Below are positions 47,425 through 59,242 of a stretch of DNA of 64,000 nt, piece by piece (the first letter of the stretch is position 1; the number at the start of each line of letters is the position of its first letter). The position numbers and the translations under genes were made by a program. Where the stretch lies: contig CACVBU010000017.1 in the NCBI GenBank assembly GCA_902728285.1, forward strand, positions 1,275,716 to 1,339,715, in the 5' to 3' direction. The notes beneath the pieces are model-generated. The model worked only from the letters and a program-made list of their open reading frames with translations. It was not told the origin of the DNA and did not search any database. Origin of the DNA: Clytia hemisphaerica. Its lineage: Eukaryota > Cnidaria > Hydrozoa > Leptothecata > Clytiidae.

Positions 47425-47827
47425 AATACACCTTTCCTGTAATTCAAAGTTTTCAGAAATGGCCCGGGAAAATGTGTGCTCCACCATTGTGTATAAAATT
47501 GTCTGGGAGGTAAAAAAAGCGTTTTTGCCTGCGAGGGGTTAGGGAAAGTGGGATTTCAGCCTCTAACTTTTGACAGCGATCTTCTTTTGGAAAAATATTT
47601 TCAGGGTGGTATGATATCATGAAAAGATTGAACATACTAAAATTTGAGGGAATTTTGTTCGACAGAACTTTAAAGAAAAACTCAAAAAACAAACTTTCCC
47701 TAAGGGAACGCAGGAAAAAACGGGTTTGTTTACCTCCAGAGACCAAACAGTGGAGAGCATCAAAATAATGCACGTGCATTAGTTTTACGAATTACGGGAA
47801 AGGTGTATTTACGGTAAAGGTGTATTG
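47425..47827. mobile_element. MITE, AATACACCTTTCC ends
   Basis: Left AATACACCTTTCCTGTAATTC and right GAATTACGGGAAAGGTGTATT are inverted. The right end is followed by a second TACGGTAAAGGTGTATT, so the exact end is 47809 or 47827. The minus frame inside (47453-47779) looks accidental. Confidence 0.75.
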
Positions 47828-48050
47828 ATTTCGAATTTGGTGTAAAACATAAATTATTTCAAAGGATATATTCTTGTATAATTTGACATAAAAAAAATAA
47901 GAACTCACTCTTTGAAGTATAGACCAAACTCTTCATACAAAAATTACTTGGGTGAGTTAGGGTGTGTCTAGATTTTTAAAAATCACAAATCCTGAATCCG
48001 CGACCAATAGCACTCATTCTCAGGGATTCATTTATGGATTTTTAGATGAG

Positions 48051-48542
48051 AAGGTTTCAGGACCCGGTTGTTACGTAATTAAATATTAACCTAAAAATTA
48101 ATTATTAAAGAAAGAGTAAATTATGACGTCATCAAATTATGACGTCATAAATCGTAAATTAGCTCTAACTCTATAAGTACATGTCGAATCTTTCTCAAAT
48201 TTGGACCAAAGATGCATCTTAATGGTGTCAAACTTTTCAATGTAAAATATTTTGAAATTTTTGATGACGTCAGCAAAAACTGCAAAAAATCGAAAAATGC
48301 AATTTTTTGCTGATGTCATCAAATTTTTCCAAATTTTCTTTTTCAAAAAGTTACATTTCAGTAAGATGCATCTTTGGTTCAAATTTAGGAAAGATTGGAC
48401 TTGTATTTTTAATATTAAAGCGATTATACGATTCATGACATCACCAAATTCAATCAAATTATGACGTCATGATTACAATTTCTTTAATAATTAATTTTTA
48501 GGTTAATATTTAATTACGTAACAACCGGGTCCAGAAACCTTA
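48051..48542. mobile_element. Fold-back element, AAGGTTTC...GGACCCGG ends
   Basis: Left AAGGTTTCAGGACCCGGTTG and right CAACCGGGTCCAGAAACCTT are inverted. Homology continues through ACGTAATTAAATATTAACCT for about 65 bp, and internal arms match again around ATGCATCTT. Four TGACGTCA octamers lie at about 48123-48150, 48263 and 48463. An outer imperfect palindrome (GACCAATAGCACTCATTCTC / GGCTGCTATTGGTAGCG) spans about 48000-48600, so it may sit inside an older element. The two opposite frames at 48137-48464 are palindrome artefacts. Confidence 0.8.
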
Positions 48543-48600
48543 AGGTATAGAGGTCATTTAGAGCCCTAAGTGGATCTCTGAATCTGGCTGCTATTGGTAG

Positions 48601-50339
48601 CGAAAACTTAGGGTAAACTGTTAAGTTTCTGAGACTTGCCCTAAGTCACTTGAGTACGGGAAACACATATTTGGACTTTGTACGCAAGCACTTAAGCTAA
48701 AGTCAGTTAGGAACATTTGGCGAGTTCCTGTACGCAGCCGCAATAAAAAAACCATAACAACACTCATTAAAAAATGGCGTTTGTGTCTTTTCTCACTTTT
48801 TTTAACCTAGACAATGTAGCAAACAAAGTAAGTATAAGCAAACTGTGCTTTTAATTGGCTGAAATTTTTTTTCGCGTCGGAAAAACTTTTTCGAACTTTC
48901 AGCAATGATTGACCAAACTGTTATAATAAGAATTATCCAGCGCATTTTTTATCTTCTTACCTTCTTCATAATCATTGAAGCACTCAAGGTTTACTGAAGT
49001 TAAGCACATAAGATGTTCTTATAGTTATTGATATTCAATGAAACACCGTTCGTTGTGCACTGAGGTGGAGTGCCTGACGTATCTCGCGCGGCAACTAACT
49101 CGCCTTCTGTTGGAAGACCATATCTGGCGTTTTGGCGTTACCACCCTCCTGGATGGTTTCCCTAACTGAAAGTCTCGCTAAAGGACAAAAATCAGTTTTT
49201 TGAAGTTTAAAAAAACACCACATAGAAGTTCTTTCGAATTCAGAATGTGAATAGAGCAGTAAAAAATACAACTTTTCTATTTTTCCTTTTTTTGCAATAG
49301 TTCTAGGAATGAAAATAAAGGGATAATGATAATTGAATACTATATGTGGGAGTTTGCAGGTGTTATGCAGAGGTGGCTTTTTTTAACGCAGCCAAATCCT
49401 CAAACTGCGCTTGTTGTTTTTTAAGTTTTTAGAATGATAGAAGTTAGCTGTGGCAGTTCATTTCAATCAGAAGTTGTTGGAATGTTTGCAAGTTTCTTGA
49501 AAGAAAATTCTTTGTTTGATTGTTATTTGATGATAGTGTTGTTGCTTATTTTGTTAGATCTGAAAAATTTATGATTGTGAGTGCACTTTAAGCTTTGATT
49601 TCCATTGAAAATCATATTCTGGCTTTCATGTTACTAAATACATACTCTTTCAAAGATTTAGAGCTAGACTGCCAGACTTGTTACTGAAACTGAATTTTTA
49701 CTAATATAAAAAAAGACATGATCAATGAACTCTCTTTAAATAGGTGAATTGATATTAGAATTTAGTTTCAATTTAAGTTTGAATAAATATGACCTTTTTT
49801 TTATTAGAACCAGTAACAATTCGCTGAGGCTCGGCTGATTTTATTTTTTGGCACTTTGAGCCTGAAATTGTTCTTATCCTGTTCTTGTTTCTAGGTTGTA
49901 ATGGAGCTTTAAAGGGCACTACACCCAATTTTTACTACTTTGACTCCTAAATTGCTTGAAATTGAGTAATCTCGGATCGGCATTTCAAGATGTTCTTGTA
50001 TTGTTCTTATTTTTGGTGATTTTGAGTCTCATTGCTCTTATAAAATTGTTCTTATTGAAAAAAATGTAGATGACCCCAAACCTTAGAAAATTGGGTGAAA
50101 GCTGCTGAATGAATTTTCTCATTCCCAAGGAATCTTTTCCTGCCATCAAAATTTTTTTTGTCTAACTATATACCACAAGGGCCCAAAGAAAAGCTTGTAG
50201 CTAAGGGAGCCCTTATAGATTCAGTGTATAACATTTGAGTACTACCACATTTGGAGCTTTTGTATTTACAATTATTGGATCCCTTCAATTATCAAGTTAT
50301 CTACTTTTATCAATTTAAGAGTAATAAACTGATTTAAAA
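48601..50339. other. Upstream of annexin gene
   Basis: No gene seen. A GTTCTTAT-rich degraded repeat with ATTAGAAC / GTTCTTATTG-type ends is at about 49797-50063, close to the annexin start. 49000-49190 holds an unassigned, somewhat GC-richer stretch. Confidence 0.4.
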
Positions 50340-53300
50340 ATGAGTTATCCACCTGCAGGGGGTTATGGGTACCCTCCACAACCTGCGGGCTATCCTCAAC
50401 AACAACCAGCTCCATATGGTCAGTCAGCTCCCTATGGACAATCAGCTCCCTATGGACAATCAGCTCCCTATGGACAATCAGCTCCTTATGGGCAGTCAGC
50501 AGGGTTTCCCCAACAGCCTTCTGCTGTTCCACCACAGCCACTTGGTTTTGATGGTCTTGGCAACAGCAATCCACCAGTAAGACTTGAATGGTTCAATTAT
50601 TTATGTAATGTTATTTGGGTTTCTTCTTGTCTTTTTCAATAGGTTTAATATTAAGAATTCACTTCTAATCATGTCCTCCTCTCTCAGAGATATAAAGTAA
50701 AGGAAGAGAGGAATCAATGACTTTTCATTACTAGCAGCCAGTGGGAAAATCATTTCCTGAATAGCTTTGTGTCAAAAATAGCAAGAAAATATCTTTGTTT
50801 TATATTTATAGAGGCTGCACTTGAAAATATCGATTTGTCGTCATCTGACCCTAGATTGTGAAGTTTTTAAAAACATTTTTTCTAAGTGCAGCCTAATAAA
50901 CCATTCTTATTCAAATCAGTTGTATTTTATTCTATTCTAGCCTGGTGGGAATGCCAATGCCTGGCGGAGGACCATCTTATCCACAAGCACAACCTCAAAT
51001 GGGTGGATATCCCTCTCAAGGGCCACCGTCTGCAACCCCTGGATATCCCCAACCTGGTGCGTTTAAAAAAAAATTATTTTCCTAAAAAACCTCTTTTCTG
51101 TAGCTTGAATTCTCAATAAGAGCTTGTTATACCAATTTATAATCATTCTTATATATTTATTTTATAGGGCAACAATACGGTGGAGCAAACTCATCCTTTG
51201 GGGTAAGTAAAAGAATAAATACTTTTATTTTGTATGTACACAATGAACATAAAATTTGGTAAAATTTGACAGGGAAAAAGGTTTGTTTGTTTTTTTCTTG
51301 ATTGGAAATTTAAAACAAGGATCAAATTCGATATCCCAAACTTGTAAAAACCTTTGGTAGGTATAAATTTTCATTTTATTCAAAATTTATAATCAAAGGG
51401 AATGGCATATGCCGCCTCTGCTGCCATGAATTTCCGTCCACCACAGTCAACTGGGGCATATCCTCAATCAAATCCCTACCCACAAGCTCAACCACCACCA
51501 CAACAACAACAGCCTTATGGTCAACAACCTGGGTATTCAGCTCCCCCAAGTCAACCTCAACCTCAAGCATCTTCTCCTTACCCAACACAAACACAGGTAG
51601 AATCTATATTTATTTTACTTGATTGCAACTACAACTACTTTAATGGGATAAACTTTCGTGGGGATTCAATTTTGCGGATGGGCCTATCCGTGAAATTTAA
51701 AAATTTTGCGGGGACTTAATTTCGCGAATGAGGAGTTCCCTGATTTTTTGTATAATTTCGCGGATCAGGATTAAATCTAATTGATTCCAAATTTTGCAAA
51801 ATCGAGGTAGCAAACAGAACTTCTCTCCAAATTTTGATATTGTAGTTTGCGAAAATTCGAATAATAATGAAGAAGATTTTCTTCAAACCGGGGTTTGAGT
51901 AGTCTGATTTGCGGGGCGAGAAACTGACACCCAAATCCGCGAAATTTAATCCCCGCGAAAGTTTATCGCATTATAGTACCTTTACTTACTCTTTTCTTTT
52001 TTTCAAATTCTTTGATAGGCAATTTGGTTTTGGAGAAAACCCATTTTTCTGTTTTAAAATGTGTGTTAGGTCAGTTATTACCATACAAAAGCCTGATAAA
52101 ATTGAATCAAGCAATATGGCATTTTTTTAAACTCTCAAGAAGTTACATTTAATTTAATTTAAGTACACAGTTTTTATCTGAGAAATATGTTCCAAATAAT
52201 CTACTGTTCGATACCTTTTTCATATTTTCAACATCACCAGAATAAACCACAACGTCCAGCTCCACCAGCTCAGCAAGTTGCACCAAAGGAACCATCAACG
52301 CAAGGAACTGTCAAAGATCATTCTCCTTTCAATGCTCAACAAGATGCTGAAATTCTCAGAAAAGCTATGAAAGGATTTGGTAACAAGTTCAAACAAATAC
52401 AAAATTTTTGTTAAAGGTTTTTTTTTAAATAAGAGTGATATCGTTTGCTTACTCATCAATTTTGATTCACAAGCTTTTTGGATCTACTCTGGTGGGGTTG
52501 GAGGTCCTATAAATTAACCCATGTTCGTTAGTTAGTTAGTTAGTTAGTCACCAGCTTTTCTCGAGATTGGCTCATTAGTTTTTTCTGATTTTTGGCACAA
52601 AGGTGCATGACGATAAACCCTCGAATGTGACGAAGCCCGATTTTCGAAAAAAAAATGTTTTGGGCAAAGTTGGGCCAAAAAACGGCTTAAAAACGGGTTT
52701 TTTGGACTTTGTGAAAAATTGGATCATTAATTTTTTCTGATTTTTAGCATGAAAGTAGGGTACAATCATAGTTAAAGGATGGCTCAAGCAGATTTTTGCA
52801 AAAAAATTTTTTTGGCTCAAAAATCGCATTTTTATCTATAAGAACCACTTTTAATAAGAATACATCAATGTTCTTAGCCATGTTATTATTATTATTTTTA
52901 TTAGTTTTTTTACGATGAAAATGTCACGGTGGAGGGTAATGATTTGAGTTTTCTGTGTAAACACTTATTATTTTTTTAGCTGAAAAACAAATCTTTATCT
53001 ATAAGAATCACTATTTATGAGCATATATCAATGTTATTAGCCAAATTGTTTTTTTATTATTATTTTTTCTAACAGAAGAAAATGTCACGGTAGAGTGCGA
53101 CGGTTTGAGTTTTCTGGAAACCTTATTTATTAAGCTGTGCATTTTTCTGATAGTGGTTTTTATAAAGAAAAGCGCTTAATAGCTTTTTTATTTATTTATC
53201 AAAAATCTTTTTCAATAGTGTTGATAGTTTCTCTCAATAGATATGCTTTCATTTTCTTTATTTTTTTGTATTTTGACCAGTTATGTCTTATGTGTTTCAT

Positions 53301-56300
53301 TGTTTCAATGTTCACTGATTACTTTGATAACCAGGTAGGTCCATAAAAGTATCGCACTTGTTCACGTTGGATCGACACGGATGTGAAGCAAGGTTGGTCA
53401 GAAAGAGGAAAAGAAAAACATTTTTGCTTATATCAGCATAATATAACAATATGAAGACACTGTCCTGATATGAAATATGTGTCTGATATGAAAAGGGACA
53501 CTTATGTAAAAAGAAAACCTTTAATAAATTAGTTTCAGAAGAAATCCTAATGTGTGATATCTTTTGTCGAAAATAGTTAATATGGTGCAGTAGTCACAAA
53601 AAAATAAATTATGGTTTAAGTATAGTATATATATTCATTCATGGACTTGTTTTATAGGTACCGATGAAAAGGCTATCGTACATATCATCAGTTCAAGATC
53701 GAACTCCCAGCGTCAAAGAATCAAATTGGAATTCGCAACTATGTATGGTAAAGACTTGATAAAGGAGTTAAAGAGTGAATTAAGTGGAAACTTTGAAAAA
53801 GCAGTTTTATGTTTTCTGATGCCACCTGCTGAACACGATGCTTATCAAATGCATATTGCAATGGAGGTTTGTCTATTCGTCTTATTCAATAGTATCTTAC
53901 TTAAGTAAGCTGAAAAGTGTATTGAATTTTGATATAAATGACCATTTTTCATCTACATCGGATTATAATGTCACTCACAGCTGTGGAAAATTGTGCATTT
54001 TATTGTCCCAGGTACATTTATCGAATGCTGCCCTGAAAAACTTTGAATGCTGCCATGAAAAACTTTGAATGCTCCCATGAAAAACTTTGAATGCTGCTCT
54101 GAAAAACTTAATGTTTATTCTGAGATCAGCCTTTGGGAAAGCCTTCGTTCACAGTAGTTTTATCTCTTTCTTTTCCTTTTGATTTTAGGGGCTTGGTACA
54201 GATGAAAAAGCATTGATTGAAATTCTTTGTTCGAGGACGAATTTAGAAATCAAAGCAGCTGCAGATGCATATAAAAAACGTATGTTTAATTTCCAACGAC
54301 CTTGATTAATTTTATTGTGTGTGTATTTATGTACTGTATTTATGTCTTGCAGCCACTTTATTTATTTAGAAATATTTTGTTGGCACATCCTTATAACAGT
54401 TTCCTCCCCCCCCTCACCAAACAATCTTTGCCCTCACATTTTTTTAATCTATAGTATACAAGAACGATTTGGAGAAAGAACTGAAAAGTGAAACTTCTGG
54501 TCATTTCAAAAGGTTACTTGTCTCTCTGGTTCAGGTGCGTTTCTTCTTCATTTGAAAGATTCTGAATAAGATTCGTACTACACAGCAAGTGAAGCCACCA
54601 AAGAGGATAGGCCCTTATTTTCCCAATTTGATGGTGGTCCTTGAAGAAATGTGAATTTTTGGGAAGAAATCCACACTCATCATGAGCCCCATCCAACTTA
54701 ATAAAGCTTCTCTTGACTTTACTAGTTTTATTTTTGGACCAGAAACCTTTATGGCTTTATAATAATAACTTTTATTCAGGTGCACCTCGCCTTTCCCATC
54801 GACTGTGAACTCCTACAATTAAACCCAAATATTATTGATCCACTGAAAAATCTGCATAATAAACTGACCATAAATGTTTTCTCTATGTAGGGATCACGGC
54901 TTGAGAACGAACCAATAAATCAACAAAAAGCTAAAGAAGACGCAAATGTAAGCATACAACACTCGATCTCCACCATGTGAGGATCTGAAAATAGTTTATT
55001 TCGAAACTTCGGCAACCACTGTAATTTTCTCATTAATTTGTCAAGCGGCTTTGACTCATTGTGCCATTAGAAAACGATAGTTTTACTAAGCTCTCCACCT
55101 AGACTAGTCTCCTAAGATATCATGGCATATCTACTGCATATATTAGTTAGGTATTTTTCCTTTTGTTTCCAGGCTCTTTATATGGCAGGTGAAGCACGAT
55201 GGGGTACAGATGAATCAAGGTATTATTATTTTGAACGGCTTCAAACGGCTTGCCTAAATAACTTCTTGAGTTCACAAAAAAAAGCTTCAAATAAGGAAAA
55301 ATAGAACAGATTTACGCTGCCATTCGCCAAAATTAGTTCCCGCCAAAATTAAAAAAATTCGTCAAATTTTTTTGCCGCTCGTCAAAATTAGTTCCCGCCA
55401 AAATAAGTTCCCTTAAGGTAGTAAAGGGGTGTTCAAATGACCAACTTAAGGTTGTAATCTTAAGGTTTCCGTCCATATTCACAAAACGTAGTCACAAGAC
55501 TGGTTTATGGTATATGTTGATGTTGTCAATGAGGAGAGTTCTTCTGTGTGAAAATTTAAAAAATATTAAATATTTCTTCTTAAGGTTTAATGCAATTATG
55601 GCTCTGCGAAGTAATGCTCAATTGAGATTGACCTTCGAGCAGTATACACACGTAAGCAAATCTAGTATTACAGCTTTACATATTGACCCTGGATTACTTT
55701 TGTGTACAGAAGTTACTAAGAAATTAAGAGTTAAAAATGAACTAAAATTTTCATTAAATTTTGTGCCCGAGCCTGTTATCTTTTCTTCATTTTCTAGTTT
55801 TCAAAGAGGACAATCGAAAAAGCTATTAAAAGTGAAATGTCGGGTGATCTAAAAGATGGAATGATGGCAATAGGTAGAACGTTTGAGTATTTAAAGTTTT
55901 TTCAATTCAAAACAATTTAAAAGCATTTAATTCTCTCTTAATCACTTGTATCGATCTTTTACACTGCTATGTTGCTTATAAATTTACTTAAACCACACTC
56001 ATAAAGTGCTGATATTTTGAGCTTCAACTTTCACTCTTCTTTATTTCAGTGAAAATGTGCAAAAGATAAATCTGCATTCTTTGCCGAAAAGTTGTATTAT
56101 TCTATGAAGGTATGAAGATTGCTATCCTTACTTGATACTGTTTTATTTAAGAAATCGAGTGAATAATTCAGGCTGACTTATCGTTGATTACAACCTGACC
56201 TGGATATCAAATTCAGGTGTTTTACTTTGTAAACCTATTTTTTTTGTTGACAGGGCTTGGGTACAGACGACACAACTTTAATTAGAATTATGGTTTCAAG

Positions 56301-56634
56301 ATCAGAAGTTGATATGGTTCAAATAAAAAACGCTTTCAAAAACATGTACGGAAAAACGCTAGCAAGTTTTATCAACGTAAGTGCGATAGTAATTTGTTTT
56401 TCAATTAATATGAATGCTCGTCAAAAGTTACTTGCCAAAAGGTATTGATTGGATTCTTATATTATTTTAGTTTGTTTGTCTTATTCGATCAGAATTTGTT
56501 TACTCGAAAACTCGCAAATGTCAATCACATCTTGATTGAAATTTCTGGATTTTAAAACTCTTTCTTTATTCATTCAGGATGATTGTTCTGGTGATTATAA
56601 ACGTTTATTGGTTGGAATCTGTGGTGGACATTGA
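50340..56634 (+). CDS. Annexin, A7/A11-type with PYGQ-rich N-terminus
   Basis: Calcium-dependent phospholipid-binding protein. Fifteen exons: 50340-50576, 50941-51056, 51168-51202, 51399-51596, 52241-52379, 53658-53866, 54189-54279, 54455-54534, 54891-54947, 55173-55219, 55585-55651, 55798-55873, 56050-56109, 56254-56376, 56578-56634. The N-terminal region (about 200 residues, exons 1-5) is Pro/Gln/Tyr/Gly-rich, with five PYGQSA hexapeptides and a [10 protein letters not shown] motif, as in ALG-2-binding annexins A7 and A11. Four annexin repeats follow: [58 protein letters not shown] and [19 protein letters not shown]. Acidic partners of the type II calcium sites are present ([39 protein letters not shown]). 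Repeats 1, 2 and 4 keep GxGT; repeat 3 has RWGT. It ends GICGGH. Total 1592 nt, giving 530 codons only if one extra G in exon 2 and one extra A in exon 13 are ignored. Confidence 0.93.
50412..50505 (+). repeat. 18-bp coding tandem repeat (PYGQSA)
   Basis: Five consecutive units of CCATATGGTCAGTCAGCT / CCCTATGGACAATCAGCT type in annexin exon 1, encoding PYGQSA each time. Mostly synonymous differences between units. Confidence 0.9.
51636..51980. mobile_element. Fold-back MITE in annexin intron 4
   Basis: Left ACTTTAATGGGATAAACTTT with CGTGGGGATTCAATTTTGCG; right CGCGAAATTTAATCCCCGCG followed by AAAGTTTATCGCATTATAGT. The arms are inverted over about 45 bp. TTTGCGGGGACTTAATTTCGC repeats inside. 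Confidence 0.75.
52437..53524 (+). repeat. Dispersed repeat copy B, split, annexin intron 5
   Basis: The 5' part (GATATCGTTTGCTTACTCAT ... CAAGCTTTTT) is at 52437-52482 and the 3' part (TCGACACGGATGTGAAG ... TTTA) at about 53365-53524. Compared with copy A at 879-1086, about 880 bp intervene, evidently inserted. Confidence 0.7.
52831..53123. repeat. Two diverged about 135-bp direct repeats
   Basis: TTATCTATAAGAACCACTTT ... AAAATGTCACGGTGGAG ... GAGTTTTCTG at 52831-52966, and a diverged copy at 52994-53123. Both lie in the material that splits dispersed repeat copy B. Confidence 0.7.
54022..54111. repeat. 23-bp tandem repeat, 4 copies, annexin intron 6
   Basis: Units GAATGCTGCCCTGAAAAACT TT with CATGAAAAACTTT variants, four in a row. 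Non-coding. Confidence 0.85.
55316..55420. repeat. CGCCAAAATTAGTTCCC repeats in annexin intron 10
   Basis: The motif CGCCAAAATTAGTTCCCGCC occurs twice, with near copies on each side (CGTCAAAATTAGTTCCC, CGCCAAAATAAGTTCCC). Probably a degraded fold-back element; the same style of motif (GGCGAAATTTACTCGC) is at 56870-56950. Confidence 0.6.
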
Positions 56635-57060
56635 TTGATGCATACATTTTGTTGTACAGAAACTAAAAACGAAGAATCTTTATTTATGAACGATGATGTC
56701 CATTCATCAACTAACACTTTGGCTGTGTGTAACTGCGGGAATGGGGAAGAAATACTCGGTACTTCAAAATCGAACAAGCAGTTGAAAGCGACTGCTGAAA
56801 TTATCCAAATGGAAAATTCCCAGTGGGTTTTATGTTGAAAATGTGATTTTGAAAATTTCGCCTGCAATTACATAATTTGGCGAGTCAGGATTTTACGCAA
56901 TTTATTTTCGTGAAAATGGCAGGAATTTGTGAAAAGGCGAAATTTACTCGCTAAAATTAATCGGATTAAAATAGATAGACAACAGTTTATTAATTTTTGA
57001 TAATTTCAGTTTTACATTACCAAACCCATAATAAACAGACGAAGAAAATAAGATTTGGAA

Positions 57061-57360
57061 TACACGCTTCTTTCTTTTCAATTCAACATGAATATACCTA
57101 ACTTTTTAAGAAAACTGATTCTGAAATATTCTTACGGCAGTCTTAGATTTGAATCCAAGCCAAGCTAAATTCTAGCATGTATTACGTACCTCGAGCAGAG
57201 ATTTGGCATTTTTGTTGAACCTTTTAGCAATTTAATGGTAAAATGCTCTGAATGGCATTCTTAGGTTGATTTTCCAACAAATGTGGTGGTATTCTTATTT
57301 ATCATATTCTTAATTTTTTGGCCAATTTAGTCATAAATATTCTTATAAAAAAATTGTGTA
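57061..57360. mobile_element. ATAAGAAT-family MITE downstream of annexin
   Basis: Left TACACGCTTCTTTC, right ATTCTTATAAAAAAATTGTGTA. The interior shares TTTTTTGGCCAATTTAGTCA and GAAATATTCTTACGGCAGTC with the other family members. Confidence 0.75.
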
Positions 57361-57629
57361 TTGGTTGTTACCGTCTGTAAAACTGACACTCGACGCATTC
57401 ACTAATTATTGGGCCAGCATTTCATGTCAGTTTTTATCTGTAATTTAATTTTTTGTTTTTTTGACAATTTTTTTGTATTATCTTTGCTTTCAATGCTTTG
57501 TTTATATTTCATGTGGTATGTACAAATTACGTCAAATTTCATCAAATTATTTTTACACATTATCAATCAATAGCACACTTGAATTAGAATTTTTTTTTCA
57601 TTCTTCAATCCTCCAGAGAAACCTGGATA

Positions 57630-58577
57630 ATTGGTGGTACGAATTTCTCCTGGTGGTGGTTAGGGTTACGAATTTCTCTGGTGGTGGTTAGGGTTGCGAA
57701 TTTCTCTGGTGGTGGTTAGGGTTACGAATTTCTTGGTGGTGGTTAGGGGAATTTAGTGGTGGTTAGGTTGGTTAGGGTTACGAATTTCTCTGGTGGTGGT
57801 TAGGGTTATGAATTTCTTAGGTGGTGGTTAGGGTTATAATTTCTTAGGTGGTGGTTAGGGTTATAATTTCTTAGGTGGTGGTTAGGGTTATAATTTCTTA
57901 GGTGGTGGTTAGGGTTATAATTTCTTGGTGGTGGTTAGGGTGTGAATTTCTTTGGTGGTGGTTAGGGTTACGAATTTCTCTGGTGGTGGTTAGGGTTACG
58001 AATTTCTCTGGTGGTGGTTAGGGTTATGAATTTCTTAGGTGGTGGTTAGGGTTATAATTTCTTAGGTGGTGGTTAGGGTTATAATTTCTTAGGTGGTGGT
58101 TAGGGTTACGAATTTCTTGGGTGGTGGTTAGGGTTATGAATTTTTGGTGGTGGTTAGGGTTACGAATTTCTCTGGTGGTGGTTAGGGTTACGAATTTCTC
58201 TGGTGGTGGTTAGGGTTATAATTTCTTTGGTGGTGGTTAGGGTTATAATTTCTTAGGTGGTGGTTAGGGTTATAATTTCTTAGGTGGTGGTTAGGGTTAT
58301 AATTTCTTTGGTGGTGGTTAGGGTTATAATTTCTTNNNNNNNNNNNNNNNNNNNNNNNNNNNNNNNNNNNNNNNNNNNNNNNNNNNNNNNNNNNNNNGGT
58401 GGTGGTTAGGGTTGTAATTTCTTAGGTGGTGGTTAGGGTTACGAATTTCTCTGGTGGTGGTTAGGGTTACAATTTTCTCTGGTAGTGGTTAGGGTTACGA
58501 ATTTCTTATGTGGTGGTTAGGGTTATAATTTCTTAGGTGGTGGTTAGGGTTATAATTTCTTAGGTGGTGGTTAGGGT
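57630..58577. repeat. Minisatellite with TTAGGGTT cores
   Basis: About 35 units of 23-28 bp of the form GGTGGTGGTTAGGGTTACGA + ATTTCTCT, with ACGAATTTCTCT, ATAATTTCTTA and ATGAATTTCTTA variants arranged in blocks. Each unit contains one TTAGGG or TTAGGGTT core, which matches the animal telomere hexamer, but units are not pure telomere repeats. Interrupted by a 62-N gap. Short open frames inside are meaningless. Confidence 0.95.
58336..58397. other. Assembly gap, 62 N
   Basis: Run of N inside the minisatellite; the true array length is unknown. Confidence 0.99.
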
Positions 58578-59242
58578 CTCGTCAGCACTTACTCCGCTCT
58601 GGAGTAGTTGCTTTCAGTGCTCGAAAAGGGGTACACCAACTGATAAGTTAATTTGCCGGCATTTCTAAATATAATAAGATATACTTATGTTTGACTTTTA
58701 CATTTAAGGATGATTTGAATAAATTTAGTTTAAAGTCACTATCAAAGCATCATTTTCTTTGCATAATAGAATTCGACAAATACGTCGATTTTGGGCTGTC
58801 TCTTTAATTTAATCGAATATTTCAATTTGAAAGGGGTCGGCAGATTTCCAGTCTATATTCTGAGCCTTATTGGACTAATTTTGAACTTTTGGATTCTCAG
58901 ATCCTGAGGTCCTTAGTCTAGCGTTAAAACTCTACCCTTCGAACTTACTTTAGAACACTTACAAATCGATTGTGGTTTCAAAACTTCCTGGGGAATTTCT
59001 CTTTTTGTTTTATGACCTTGATTGTATTTCGAGATATTAAATCATTACTCTCATCTCATTATCAATTTTAGAAAACTAGAGTCTACTTCCGGCTGAACTT
59101 TGCTTTTTGATAATTTTTATGACGCTGAATCCAGTGAAGTAGACCTCGCCAACGAACGACAAAAAAAACTACTCGGAGTTGAAAAAAATTTACTAAGAAT
59201 GGAACACAAACAGGCATAACGGATTCGCAATTCCTTATTTTC
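58578..59242. other. Intergenic, no gene seen
   Basis: Unique AT-rich DNA between the minisatellite and the 2.65-kb fold-back element. Nothing supportable. Confidence 0.4.

Noticed and set aside
48137-48464. Overlapping opposite frames of 106 and 70 codons
   Set aside because: Both come from the arms of one palindromic element, hence their near-mirror protein sequences.
50272-50574. 100-codon minus-strand frame over annexin exon 1
   Set aside because: Antisense of the PYGQSA repeat; the sense strand is clearly the annexin N-terminus.
57630-58577. True chromosome end
   Set aside because: Units are 23-28 bp with one TTAGGG each rather than pure TTAGGG, and unique sequence continues on both sides.
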